Origin: Hymenobacter rubripertinctus
GTDB lineage: Bacteria > Bacteroidota > Bacteroidia > Cytophagales > Hymenobacteraceae
Assembly (NCBI RefSeq): GCF_003583925.1
Contig: NZ_QYCN01000003.1
Location: forward strand, 186,069-250,068
Length of the DNA stretch: 64,000 nucleotides
Reading direction: 5' to 3'
Positions 31,926-41,982 of this stretch are shown here, piece after piece (within the stretch, counting starts at the first letter, position 1; every line of letters starts with the position of its first letter). The notes under the pieces are model-generated. The model was not told where the DNA came from. It ran no database searches and worked only from the letters and a program-made list of their open reading frames with translations. Made by a program: the position numbers and the translations under genes.

Positions 31926-32864
31926 TCAGGTGGCGCGAGCGGGCTCATTGGCGCCCTGGCCGGCCGTGAGCAGCTCCGATTCGGCAACTTGCTGGCGCAG
32001 CTTGAAGTCGGGGTAGAATGTGCGGTGGGTCACGTCGTAGAGGTTGCCCTTCACCAGCACGTGCAGCAGCATGTGTTCCACGGAAATGGCCTCGCCCTTG
32101 CGGGCGGCGGCGGCGTTGTTGTGCTCCAGCTTGTGGCCATCCATGATGACGACCATGTTCGAGCCGATGGTTTCGAGCTGGTTGCCCTCCGTGATGAGCA
32201 TCCCCGTGTCCTCGCCCAGTCCGATGCCGATAAGCTTAGGGTGCAGCGACACGGCCTCGATGAGGCGGCCAAAACGCCCACGCTTCACGAAGTGGGAGTC
32301 GATGATGACGTTATCGAGGAAACCCAGGCCGCCGCCCATTTTCACGGCCCCCTTCATGAGGGCGTCGGGGACGCTGCCGCCCTTGATCATGGTTTTCGAC
32401 ATGCCCATGGCCCCGGCCGAGGTGCCGGCAATAACGAAGTTGGGCGTGGTCTGGTAGCGGTGCTTGAGGGCGGCCAGGAATTCGGTTTCGCCGAAAATGT
32501 CCACCAGCCGCGACTGGTTACCGCCCGATATCATCACAATATCGGCTTGTCGGATGCGCTCCACGTAGTCGGGGCGCAGGGCATCCTCGCGGGTGCGTAT
32601 GTCGAGCACGTTCACGTTGTTGCAGTTGAGCATCGTGAACGAAGAAATATAGATGCGGGCCACCTCATCCGGAATCATCGACGCGGTGGTGATAACCTCA
32701 ATGCGCGGGTCTTCCTGGCCGGACTCGAGCACCACGCGCTTGAGAATGCCCAGCTCGAAGAAGTTGAGGTAGTATTTTTTCTTGGTCCGGGGGTTGGGAT
32801 AGGTGCCCTTGTCCTCGTTGCCACCAATGGCAATGAGCTTACCGAGCGGTTTGGAATTTTTCAA
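31926..32864 (-). CDS. cphB: cyanophycinase (S51 serine peptidase)
   Basis: A 312-residue protein of the CphB group. It begins with GKLIAIGGNEDKG, and the nucleophile Ser is in IAGTSAGAM (about 144-152). DIVMISGGNQSRL (about 109-121) and IIDSHFVKRGR (about 187-197) match the cyanophycinase pattern. It has no signal peptide, so it should act in the cytoplasm on cyanophycin granules or multi-L-arginyl-poly-aspartate, releasing beta-Asp-Arg. No cyanophycin synthetase gene is in the window. The family also includes peptidase E-like dipeptidases, which are shorter. Confidence 0.9.
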   Translation of the reverse strand: MKNSKPLGKLIAIGGNEDKGTYPNPRTKKKYYLNFFELGILKRVVLESGQEDPRIEVITTASMIPDEVARIYISSFTMLNCNNVNVLDIRTREDALRPDYVERIRQADIVMISGGNQSRLVDIFGETEFLAALKHRYQTTPNFVIAGTSAGAMGMSKTMIKGGSVPDALMKGAVKMGGGLGFLDNVIIDSHFVKRGRFGRLIEAVSLHPKLIGIGLGEDTGMLITEGNQLETIGSNMVVIMDGHKLEHNNAAAARKGEAISVEHMLLHVLVKGNLYDVTHRTFYPDFKLRQQVAESELLTAGQGANEPARAT

Positions 32865-33065
32865 AGCAAAATCAGCTTAAGCCACACAAAAGGAAAAGTC
32901 CTGCGCTCCTGGGCAAGCAAGCTTCGGGCCACGCGGGCTTTTCCGGAAAAAGAGGCGTCAGCGGGCCGGACTTCCCGACGTACGGGCCGCGACCCACTCG
33001 CTGACAACGGGTAATGAACAAAAAAATGCCGAACAAATCCGTGCTGGCCGGCTGAGAAGGCACTC

Positions 33066-34889
33066 CTACTCGGTGGGAGTCCCTAGCAGCGCGTCGAACG
33101 TGACGGTGGCTACGGCGTGGTAGTTGGGGCGGGCCTCGGCGTAAAGCCGTCGGGCCAGCGGCCGGCCGCCGGGTCTGGCCAGCAGGGCTTTATAAAGCGG
33201 GATCAGGAATTTGCGCCGGCCCACCCGGGTCAGAAAACGATGCAGCGCGGCTTCGGCAGGAGCGTAATCGGCCGCGATAGTGAGCGGCAGCCAGGCCGCC
33301 AGAATTTCGGTGTTGCCCGAGTCGGTAAAGCCGAAGGCGGCGTCCAGTTCAGCCAGTTGGGCGGGGCGCAGGCCAGGGGGCAGGCCGTGCAGGAAGTGGA
33401 CCCATTCGTGGCTGCTCCAGGCGGCGGCCGGCAGGTGGGTAGGTGGCGTGCCATTTTGCCAGGTGCGCAACGCCGCTTCCACGGCCGCGAACCGCGCCGA
33501 GGACACGGGCGGTGCTACGGCCGGAATGCCGGGGCCGTTCACCCAGGCGTCGAGCTGGAGCTTTTCTTCCAGACCCAGCTCCAGGTCGAGCAGCTCCCGG
33601 CGCAGGTAGGTCAGGAAGGTGGTCGTATCCATGCTCTGGAAACCGTGGCGGGCGAAGTACTCCTTAATAAAGGCGTCGAGCCGGGGGCGGCCCACCAGGT
33701 GCTCCAGGGTGAGCAGCAGATAGTCGCCCTTCTCGTAGGCAATATCAGTCAGGCCCTCGTCGGGGTCGCGGCCGGCCAGGTCCAGCAGCAGGTGGGTGTC
33801 GGGGCTGGCAGCACCGATTTCCTGGATCGTGCGCAGCAGGCCGGCGTGGCCCAGCACCTGGAGCATGTCGGCGTAGGGGCGGCCGTAGAGCTTTTCCATT
33901 ATGCGCCGCTCGAAGTACACGGTGAAGCCCTCGTTGAGCCAGAAGTCGTTCCAGGTGGCGTTGGTCACCAGGTTACCGCTCCAGGAGTGGGCCAGCTCGT
34001 GGGCCACCAGGCTGGTTAGGCTCCGGTCGCCGGCCAGAATGGTGGGCGTCACGAAGGTGAGGCGCGGGTTTTCCATGCCCCCGAACGGGAAGGAGGGCGG
34101 CAGCACCAGCAAGTCGTACCGGTCCCAGCGGTAGGGGCCGTACAGGTCCTCGGCCGCCGCTACCATCTGCTCCAGGTCGGCAAACTCCCCGGCGGCCCCG
34201 GGCAGCGTGGCCGGCTCGGCGTACACGCCGGTGCGCGCGCTCAGGGGCCGGAACTCCAGGTCGCCCACGGCCAGCGCCATCAGGTAGGCCGGAATGGGCT
34301 GGGCCATGCGGAACTCGTAGCAGCCGTCGGGCCGAAGCTGCTGCGGGTTTTCGGCGCTCATGAGCGGGAGTAGCCCGGCGGGCACCTGCACCCGGGCTTC
34401 GTAGGTGAAGCGCACGCCCGGCGAATCCTGGCAGGGCAGCCAGGTACGGGCCAGAATAGCCTGCGACTGGGTGAAGAGAAACGGTTGGGTGCCGGCCGTC
34501 TGCTCCGGGCTCAGCCATTGCAGGGCCGCTGCGGCGGGCGTGGTCTGGTAAACGATGGTGACGGCCGTGGTGTCGGGCCGTAGCCGGATGCGCAGGGCCT
34601 GGCCCAGCACGGCATCCTCGGGACCCAACACAAACTCGGTCGGCTCGCCCTCGGGGAAGTTGCCGAGCAGGACGGCTTCGATGCGCAGGTGGCGGGCGTC
34701 GAGCACCAGCTCAGTGGCAGTTGAGCCCTCGGGGCGGCGGAGCTGCCAGGTAGCGTGGCCGGCCAGGGTGCGGGCGGCAAAATCCACCCGCAGGTTGAGG
34801 GCCAGGTGATGAACGCTGACTTCGGTGGGGCGGGCGTGGCTGTGCGGGTCGGGAGGCAGCAGGCGGGCGGGCAGCGGGGTAGGGGCCAT
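33066..34889 (-). CDS. M1 family zinc aminopeptidase, LTA4-hydrolase-like
   Basis: A 607-residue metallopeptidase. The exopeptidase motif FGGMENP (about 265-271) precedes HELAH and, 18 residues later, the third zinc ligand in LNEGFT (about 318 on). An armadillo-like C-terminal domain (about 450-607) is as in LTA4 hydrolase. It releases N-terminal residues from peptides. No signal peptide is seen from the chosen ATG. An ATG 17 codons upstream (34940) would add FFVLRELPFP; a TACCTTGG box just before 34940 leaves both starts possible. Confidence 0.9.
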   Translation of the reverse strand: MAPTPLPARLLPPDPHSHARPTEVSVHHLALNLRVDFAARTLAGHATWQLRRPEGSTATELVLDARHLRIEAVLLGNFPEGEPTEFVLGPEDAVLGQALRIRLRPDTTAVTIVYQTTPAAAALQWLSPEQTAGTQPFLFTQSQAILARTWLPCQDSPGVRFTYEARVQVPAGLLPLMSAENPQQLRPDGCYEFRMAQPIPAYLMALAVGDLEFRPLSARTGVYAEPATLPGAAGEFADLEQMVAAAEDLYGPYRWDRYDLLVLPPSFPFGGMENPRLTFVTPTILAGDRSLTSLVAHELAHSWSGNLVTNATWNDFWLNEGFTVYFERRIMEKLYGRPYADMLQVLGHAGLLRTIQEIGAASPDTHLLLDLAGRDPDEGLTDIAYEKGDYLLLTLEHLVGRPRLDAFIKEYFARHGFQSMDTTTFLTYLRRELLDLELGLEEKLQLDAWVNGPGIPAVAPPVSSARFAAVEAALRTWQNGTPPTHLPAAAWSSHEWVHFLHGLPPGLRPAQLAELDAAFGFTDSGNTEILAAWLPLTIAADYAPAEAALHRFLTRVGRRKFLIPLYKALLARPGGRPLARRLYAEARPNYHAVATVTFDALLGTPTE

Positions 34890-35138
34890 ATGGAAGGTGG
34901 GGAAAGGAAGTTCGCGCAAAACGAAGAAGTTGCCGGCCAAGGTACGGATTGGTGTCGGCCAGGGCCGGAACCGGGGGCGGGAGTCCGGCGAAATCCCCTA
35001 ACTTGCGGGCCTAGGAAAGAAGTGCGGGGGCGGGCAACTCGGCCGTCTCAAACGCAGTAGAAAGCCCGAACTGTTTCGGCCAGCCTTCCGTTGGCAGCAC
35101 GAATGGCTTCCATTTCCCTCTTTTTTCCTGCCTGCTCT

Positions 35139-36899
35139 ATGAACAAATCCTGCCGCTCTTTTTCTTTTACCCCCTTTTTTAGCTGGCTGCTGGGCCTGCT
35201 GCTCGTTACCGCCACGGTATCGTGCAGTCAGGATCAGAAGGCCCAGCTGAAAGACGTCCTGCCCGACGCCCTCACCAAAGCCGGCGGACCCCAGCCCAAG
35301 CTCGACAGCGTGTACGTGGTGAAAGCCATGAACGCGGAGCCTAAATTCAAAGGTCAGCTCGATTGGGCCAAGAAGTTTTACAAGGAGCGCGACTTCCGCC
35401 TCGGCTGGTTCCGCGACCATGAGCTGGTGCCCCAGGCCCAGACGATGCTCGGCGTTATCAACAAGGCCGCCGATGAAGGGTTGAACCCGAAAGACTACCA
35501 GATCAAGAACTTCGACAAGCTGCTCCAGGAGCTAGATGCCGCCCAGGCCGATACAACCCGGCGCAACGCGCTGGAAAAGGAGATTGATGTGGCCTTGTCG
35601 GCTACGTACTTCACCTATGCCTCCGATTTCTACCGGGGCACCGTGGACCCGCGGGCCGTAAAGGCCATCGACTGGGATGTGAAGCGCAACAAAGTGAAGC
35701 TGCACAAGGCGCTCATGACCATCCTGAAAGAGCGCGAGAGCACCTATGGCTACTACGATTTCGAGCCTTTGCACCCCGAGTACGACCGCCTGAAGAAGGC
35801 TCTGGCCGACTACCGTGCTATCCAGCGCAACGGGGGCTGGCCGGCTATTCCGGCGGCCACCAAGCTCACGCCCGGCGCGGCCTCAGCGGCCGTAGCCGCC
35901 CTGCGGGGCCGGCTGCTGGGTGCTGGTGGCCCGCCCGCTGCCGCGAACGAGACCCCGGCCGTAGCCGTGTCGAATAAGCCCGGCGAACCTGCTGCGGCCC
36001 CGGTCGCGCAGAAATACGAAGGGGAGCTGGTAAGCGCCGTGAAGGAGTTTCAGACCCTGAATGGGCTGCGGCCCGACGGCGTGGTGGGGGGCGAAACCCT
36101 GCGCGAGCTTAACGTGCCCGTGTCGCAGCGCATCGACCAGATCATGCTGAATATGGAGCGGTGGCGCTGGATTCCGAAGAAATTTGAACCCGATTATCTG
36201 CTGGTCAACATTCCCGAGTACACGCTCCACGTGGTGGAAGACAACAAGGAGGCGTTCAATATGCCCGTAATCGTGGGCAAGCGCCTGCACGAAACGCCTA
36301 TCTTCTCCGACAAGGTGGAGTTTGTGGTGCTGGCTCCGTATTGGAACGTCCCGTTCAGCATCATCGCCAACGAGCTGCGGCCGAAGCTGGTGGCCAATGC
36401 CCAGGGCACTCTTGACCGCCTCGATATGGAAGTGGTGAAGGGCTGGGGCGCGAAGGCTACTCCCGTTGATGCCAACAGCATCGACTGGGCCAACGTGTCG
36501 GAAAAGACTTGGAAGTACACCCTGCGCCGCCGCCCCGGCCCTAAGAACGACCTGGGCGACGTGAAGTTCATCTTCCCGAACTCCAACGATATCTACCTCC
36601 ACGACACGCCCCACGACGAGCTGTTCAGCCAGACCAAGCGCGGTTTCAGCCACGGTTGCGTGCGCGTATCGGACCCGCTCAAGCTGGCCGAATACCTGCT
36701 GCGCAACAAGCCCGGCTACGACCGTTCTACCATCCTGGAAACCATTGCCGGCCGGGAAGAGAAGTACGTAACCCTGCCCGAGAAGCTACCCGTGTATCTG
36801 GTGTACTTCACTACCTGGGTAGACGAGGCGGGCAAAGTCCACTTCCGCGACGACATCTACGGCCACGACAAGTCGCTGGCTAAGGAGTATTTCAACTAA
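35139..36899 (+). CDS. L,D-transpeptidase lipoprotein (YcbB/LdtD type)
   Basis: A 586-residue protein with a lipoprotein signal (VTATVSC, lipidated Cys 29). A scaffold domain of about 200 residues is followed by an Ala/Pro linker, a peptidoglycan-binding repeat (FQTLNGLRPDGVVG) and the YkuD catalytic domain with HGCVRVSDP, whose Cys is the nucleophile (about residue 507). It forms 3-3 crosslinks in peptidoglycan or anchors proteins to it, acting in the periplasm from a membrane anchor. The upstream extension to 35091 would spoil the signal peptide. Confidence 0.92.
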   Translation: MNKSCRSFSFTPFFSWLLGLLLVTATVSCSQDQKAQLKDVLPDALTKAGGPQPKLDSVYVVKAMNAEPKFKGQLDWAKKFYKERDFRLGWFRDHELVPQAQTMLGVINKAADEGLNPKDYQIKNFDKLLQELDAAQADTTRRNALEKEIDVALSATYFTYASDFYRGTVDPRAVKAIDWDVKRNKVKLHKALMTILKERESTYGYYDFEPLHPEYDRLKKALADYRAIQRNGGWPAIPAATKLTPGAASAAVAALRGRLLGAGGPPAAANETPAVAVSNKPGEPAAAPVAQKYEGELVSAVKEFQTLNGLRPDGVVGGETLRELNVPVSQRIDQIMLNMERWRWIPKKFEPDYLLVNIPEYTLHVVEDNKEAFNMPVIVGKRLHETPIFSDKVEFVVLAPYWNVPFSIIANELRPKLVANAQGTLDRLDMEVVKGWGAKATPVDANSIDWANVSEKTWKYTLRRRPGPKNDLGDVKFIFPNSNDIYLHDTPHDELFSQTKRGFSHGCVRVSDPLKLAEYLLRNKPGYDRSTILETIAGREEKYVTLPEKLPVYLVYFTTWVDEAGKVHFRDDIYGHDKSLAKEYFN

Positions 36900-36917
36900 G
36901 CAAATCGGTTGCGCTGA

Positions 36918-36984
36918 AGAGCAGCAGTAAGGCTGCTTTTTGGTAAAGTAAACTTCCCCGCCGGTGGCCCCGGCGGGGAAGTTT
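36918..36984 (+). terminator. two hairpins after the L,D-transpeptidase gene
   Basis: A short AGCAG/CTGCTTTTT hairpin is followed by a strong one at 36950-36984 with 15-bp arms (AAACTTCCCCGCCGG and complement). Confidence 0.75.
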
Positions 36985-37254
36985 GCGTTTAACCAACACC
37001 GATACCGGAAGTCCAGTCGCAGTGCGCCCCTTGGTTGCGCCCGGGCATGGGGATGCCTGGTGGGAGGCCGGGCAGGCAGGAGCAGAAGCGGGGTCGATAA
37101 CAGCGAAAGATCAGTCCCCAGGTACCAAGACTACGCCGAGTGCCCCGAGGCAGAGGGATATAAAAAGGAGGAAGGCAGGAGTAGTTGCCGGGAGATGCCA
37201 AGCTGCGACGACCGGAAGAAGCACCAATTGCAATCCGGCCAGGAGAAGGGAATA
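36985..37254. other. gene-free stretch upstream of the XRE regulator
   Basis: About 270 bp with no convincing coding sequence on either strand. The short frames here start and stop without protein-like composition. I see no RNA gene or clear repeat. Confidence 0.5.
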
Positions 37255-37311
37255 GTTTACACTTGTGAAACAATTGTAAACAAACAACCCCCGTTGTGCG
37301 CAAATGTAAAC
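37255..37311. promoter_or_regulatory. operator candidates: three TGTAAAC half-sites
   Basis: GTTTACA (37255-37261) and TGTAAAC (37275-37281) form an inverted repeat with a 13-bp spacer. A further TGTAAAC (37305-37311) lies exactly 30 bp downstream of the second, about three helical turns. The extended sites TTGTAAACAAAC and ATGTAAACAAAT are also alike. Confidence 0.55.
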
Positions 37312-37337
37312 AAATAGGCAGATGGAGAACTAATTGC

Positions 37338-37359
37338 TTACATAAGTAAATATATGTAA
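37338..37359. promoter_or_regulatory. operator candidate: TTACATA-N8-TATGTAA
   Basis: A perfect 7-bp inverted repeat about 30 bp upstream of the probable -7 box of the XRE gene, resembling the TGTAAAC sites farther upstream. Confidence 0.5.
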
Positions 37360-37387
37360 CGGGTGTAAGTCTCGGAGATGGATTTCC

Positions 37388-37395
37388 TACATTTG
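37388..37395 (+). promoter_or_regulatory. -7 box TACATTTG of the XRE regulator gene
   Basis: It matches TAnnTTTG 20 bp before the ATG. It overlaps another TTTGTAAA word (37392-37399), so a protein bound to that word would block RNA polymerase. Confidence 0.55.
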
Positions 37396-37415
37396 TAAAT
37401 CATACAGAAGAAGCT

Positions 37416-38060
37416 ATGCTAGACCGGATCCGGGAGTTATTGGCGGCGCGGGAACTCAGTTCCACTCAGTTTGCGGATACTATCGGCGTTTCCCGGCCCG
37501 TGGTAAGTCACATCCTCAGCGGCCGCAACAAGCCCAGCCTGGAGGTTGTGCAGAAGATTCTGGCTGCCTTTCCCGATTTGGCCCTTCCCTGGCTGCTAAA
37601 CGGCGAAGGGCCAATGGTGGCACCTGCTACCGCCCCGTTGCCTCCGGCGGAACCAGCAGCCCCTTCTGCGTCCACTCGGCGCCCGCTGGCCCCCGTTGCA
37701 GCCCCCGAGCTGGTAGCGCTGCCTGTTAGGCCCCCCGAGGCGCACTACGAGCCGGAAGCTGTTGCTTCCGGCGATGCCCCGGCTGCTTTGCGCACTCCTG
37801 TGCCCATGCAAGCGCCGGCAACGGCCCCCAGAGTAGCTTTTCCACCCGCGTCTGGTCAGGAAGCTCAACCTGCCCAACTCAGTCCGGGAGCGGCTCCTGC
37901 GCCGGCAGCCCCGGTAAAGCCGGTGGGCCCTGCGCCTGCTCCCCCGGCTGGTGCCGCACTGGCCCAGGCCCTCGCTACGCCGGGCAAGCACATCCGGCGC
38001 ATCGTAATATTCTACCAGGATGGCACATTTGCCGACTATCAGCCGGAAACCAACAGCTAG
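37416..38060 (+). CDS. XRE-type helix-turn-helix regulator with long Pro/Ala linker
   Basis: A 214-residue protein. Residues 5-60 are a Cro/CI-type HTH (STQFADTIGVSRPVVSHI), the middle 130 residues are a Pro/Ala-rich disordered linker, and the last 25 are a conserved-looking beta segment (RRIVIFYQDGTFADY). The HTH probably recognises the repeated TGTAAAC words upstream of its own gene, which suggests autoregulation. It sits in a stretch of AT-richer, gene-poor DNA. The C-terminal segment may bind a partner or ligand; nothing more can be said. Confidence 0.82.
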   Translation: MLDRIRELLAARELSSTQFADTIGVSRPVVSHILSGRNKPSLEVVQKILAAFPDLALPWLLNGEGPMVAPATAPLPPAEPAAPSASTRRPLAPVAAPELVALPVRPPEAHYEPEAVASGDAPAALRTPVPMQAPATAPRVAFPPASGQEAQPAQLSPGAAPAPAAPVKPVGPAPAPPAGAALAQALATPGKHIRRIVIFYQDGTFADYQPETNS

Positions 38061-38803
38061 TCAACGCGCTAGCCAAAATCGGCCAACAGGGCTGTTTTGT
38101 CGACCATAGGCTGCAAATTCAGGCTGAATGCAATTTGGCAGGTTGATTTCAGCGGCCTGCAGGGGCCAGTACAAGGCACGTGCTACGACCCGATACGGGG
38201 GCGTTTACGGCGTAGGCCAAACCTACTTAAGTGCTGATGGCAATACTACTAACGTTATTGTTAGCAGTGGATTTTTTTTGATTTTAATAGTCTGTTTATC
38301 AGGTTTTTGAATAAGTAAATATGAAGCAATGAGTAATGTAAAGAGCAATCGTAGGAAAATGGTCGAAAGCCCGAATAGTTAAAATAGGATAAGCAAGATT
38401 TGAGCAGCCTTCAACGGCCTAGACGCAGGCCGTGATATGCTAATATTCTTGTCGGCTAACGCCCGCAGCAAAGTGCTACTTGGGCGGCCGGGGTACACGC
38501 TAAAGAAGTTAGCGGCCCGACTCCCGTTCATCTATTCCCTAGTCAGGCGGCTCGGATTCAGTAATGAGAATATAGACTTGTTGATTTTGGGCATATTCAC
38601 TGTTTGTAAACCCAAAGCGTAAGCTGCAAGAAGCTGTCCCAAGTCAAACCTGAATGTATACTTGTAAATTCTCATGCGGGAGCGACTCTCTTCTGCCCGT
38701 TGCTCTGGAGAGTTTACAACCGTAACGTCTGGTTGTCGATTCGGACCCCGAAGCCTTATATAAGGGAGGAGCGGTAAAACTTGTCCGGTTTCGGGTCGGT
38801 GCT
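38061..38803. other. AT-rich gene-poor stretch
   Basis: About 740 bp, markedly AT-richer than the rest. A 61-codon frame (38437-38622) is the only sizeable one, and it lacks a promoter box or recognisable features, so I do not call it. TGTAAA-type words recur at 38603-38611, 38662-38668 and 38712-38719 (inverse). It may be a scar of lost genes or a regulatory region for the lipoprotein gene. Confidence 0.5.
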
Positions 38804-38811
38804 TACCTTTG
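38781..38811 (+). promoter_or_regulatory. promoter of the small lipoprotein gene (TTG-N20-TACCTTTG)
   Basis: TTG at 38781-38783 and TACCTTTG at 38804-38811 are separated by 20 bp, the ideal spacing for the Bacteroidota housekeeping sigma factor. The ATG follows 4 bp after the box, so the mRNA has almost no leader. Confidence 0.75.
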
Positions 38812-38815
38812 AGCT

Positions 38816-38986
38816 ATGAAAAATCTTCGTCTGCTCGTTCTGCTCGCCGCTGGCGCCTCGTTGTTCCTGTCGTCCTGCTCGCAGGCTCCCGATGCGGAGA
38901 AAGACCCCAATGCCGATGCGGCCTACAAGCGTAGCCACCGGCCTGAGCAATACCGCGAGGCTCAGCGCAGCAACGTAAACTACTAA
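38816..38986 (+). CDS. small lipoprotein of unknown function
   Basis: A 56-residue protein with a lipoprotein signal peptide (MKNLRLLVLLAAGASLFLSS before Cys 21) and a short charged mature part rich in Ala, Asp, Arg and Tyr (ends RSNVNY). It has a textbook promoter and terminator, so it is a real unit despite its size. The mature part is too short for a domain. The mRNA start predicted from the promoter is at or next to the ATG. Confidence 0.75.
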   Translation: MKNLRLLVLLAAGASLFLSSCSQAPDAEKDPNADAAYKRSHRPEQYREAQRSNVNY

Positions 38987-39018
38987 CCGCCTCGCCCCAC
39001 CGGGCTATGGTTAAACAT

Positions 39019-39052
39019 AAAAGCCCTGCCAGCTACTGCTGGCAGGGCTTTT
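39019..39052 (+). terminator. terminator of the small lipoprotein gene
   Basis: 15-bp arms (AAAAGCCCTGCCAGC and complement) with a 4-base loop and a T-run. Confidence 0.85.
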
Positions 39053-39085
39053 ACGCGTGTATATAACAGTTCCGGGGAAGCCGGA

Positions 39086-39556
39086 TCAGGCGGGCACGGC
39101 TACTGTGGCAGACAGGCTGGGTAACTCAATGCCCGCCAGCAACTCGGTTTCCAGCAAGTCGGCCCAGGAGCGCAGGTAGAGCACCACGTCGTCGCGCTGG
39201 TTGTGGCGCAGGGCGTTGCGGCGCTCAAAGGGGATGGTAGCCCGGATAGCCGGGTCGGAGAGGCGCTCCAGGTGGGTGAGGTCGGCGCGGGTGAAGCCCA
39301 GGGCCAGCATCTCGTCAATGGTCGTATCAATGGGCAGGCCGCTGGTGGGGCAGTAGTCTATGAGCTGCCGCTCCCAGTCGCCGTAGCGCTGCATGGCCCG
39401 GGTATGGATTTCGGCCTTGGTGAGACGGGTAACGGTCTGGGCCAGGTGGCCGCAGTTACAACTGCCCATATGGCCCCACTGGTAGGGGGCCTGGGCCAGC
39501 AGGCGCTGGGCCGTAGTGCGCAGTGCCTGGATAACGGGAAGAGTGCGTTGAGCCAT
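39086..39556 (-). CDS. conserved-looking soluble protein of unknown function
   Basis: A 156-residue protein with no signal peptide or membrane segment. The segment WGHMGSCNCGHLAQ (about residues 25-38) holds a Cys-Asn-Cys and two His that could bind a metal; a third Cys is in IDYCPTSG. The rest is helical and charged. Family not recognised. The ATG at 39556 (MAQRTLPV) is preferred over an open extension of 25 codons without protein-like character. Confidence 0.65.
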   Translation of the reverse strand: MAQRTLPVIQALRTTAQRLLAQAPYQWGHMGSCNCGHLAQTVTRLTKAEIHTRAMQRYGDWERQLIDYCPTSGLPIDTTIDEMLALGFTRADLTHLERLSDPAIRATIPFERRNALRHNQRDDVVLYLRSWADLLETELLAGIELPSLSATVAVPA

Positions 39557-39690
39557 ACGAGTAGAAGAAAAACTGCCGTAGCGGATGATATACAGCTGAA
39601 TAAGTGGATCACCAATTGTTTTGTTTGCCACGCGTCACCCAAACAAGGGTAATTCTTACCAGGAAATAACCTTTCGGGGGCTAAAAACAA

Positions 39691-39730
39691 GGACCCCACC
39701 GCCGGCCCTTTTCGGCCGATGGTGGGGTCC
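39691..39730. terminator. hairpin after the RhlE-like helicase gene
   Basis: The arms GGACCCCACC and GGTGGGGTCC, with an inner GCCGGCC/GGCCGA pairing and a loop of T residues. Confidence 0.7.
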
Positions 39731-39769
39731 TCCGCTATGTTGCCCGGCATACTGTCGGGCCGTTAGCGA

Positions 39770-41176
<1,407 letters not shown>

Positions 41177-41377
41177 CTACAGAAAAAAAGCGGCTGCCCG
41201 AAGGCAGCAGAAATGGCACGGGAATAAATGAGCCGGCAAAGGTCGGGTTTTTTAACTTACAGCGCCTCAAAAGGCGTATAATGGGCCGGCCGGCGCGGCG
41301 CAGGGCATCCGGCCGCTATACTGGCAGGCCACAAATAGCCGGCCACCTTTTCCCAGTCTCTCCTTTCAACGGAATTC

Positions 41378-41896
41378 ATGCACGTAATCGATCAGCAACT
41401 CGCCTACGACGGCCACTACAAACTCAGCCAATTACGCGTCCAGGACGGCGAACAGGTCCTAAAGCGGGAACGGTTCGAGCCGGGCACGGCCGTGGCGGCC
41501 CTCGTGCGCCATACTGGCAGCCAACGGTATATTCTCACCCGCCAGTACCGCATCGGGCCGGAAGCGGAAATCACGGAGCTGGCCGCCGGCATGGTGGACG
41601 CGGGCGAGGAGCCGGCCCAGGCCATCCGCCGCGAGATTCACGAGGAGCTGGGCTACGACGTGGACCGCCTGGAGCAGATTGCCCGCATCCTGCCCTCGCC
41701 CGGCACCAGCGCCGAGGTGATTACGGTGTACTACGCCGAAGTCAGCCACCAGTCGGGCCAGGGTGGGGGGCTGGCCGAGGAGAGCGAGAAGATTGAGGCC
41801 GTGGAATTTTCGGCGGAAGAGCTCTTCGCCGCCGAATTCGAGGATGCCAAAACCATCATTGCCGTGCAGTGGGCACGGTGGCGGGAGCGGAGCTAG
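41378..41896 (+). CDS. NUDIX hydrolase, ADP-ribose pyrophosphatase-like
   Basis: A 172-residue protein with a complete NUDIX box (GMVDAGEEP through REIHEELGY, about residues 71-93), preceded by ITELAAG, the pattern of ADP-sugar pyrophosphatases. Expected reaction: ADP-ribose or a related nucleotide sugar to AMP plus sugar phosphate. It is monocistronic, with its own hairpin terminator. Confidence 0.9.
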   Translation: MHVIDQQLAYDGHYKLSQLRVQDGEQVLKRERFEPGTAVAALVRHTGSQRYILTRQYRIGPEAEITELAAGMVDAGEEPAQAIRREIHEELGYDVDRLEQIARILPSPGTSAEVITVYYAEVSHQSGQGGGLAEESEKIEAVEFSAEELFAAEFEDAKTIIAVQWARWRERS

Positions 41897-41924
41897 CCAA
41901 CCAGCCCCACTGCACGGCACAACA

Positions 41925-41958
41925 AAGGGTCGGACGTTCCGCAGAACGTCCGACCCTT
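41925..41958. terminator. perfect hairpin between NUDIX gene and its convergent neighbour
   Basis: 15-bp perfect arms (AAGGGTCGGACGTTC and complement) with a 4-base loop. Confidence 0.8.
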
Positions 41959-41982
41959 GCCCGTTAATTTAAGAACGGGGAA

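Noticed and set aside
38437..38622. 61-codon open frame in the AT-rich gap
   Set aside because: No promoter box, no recognisable features, and short enough to arise by chance in this composition.
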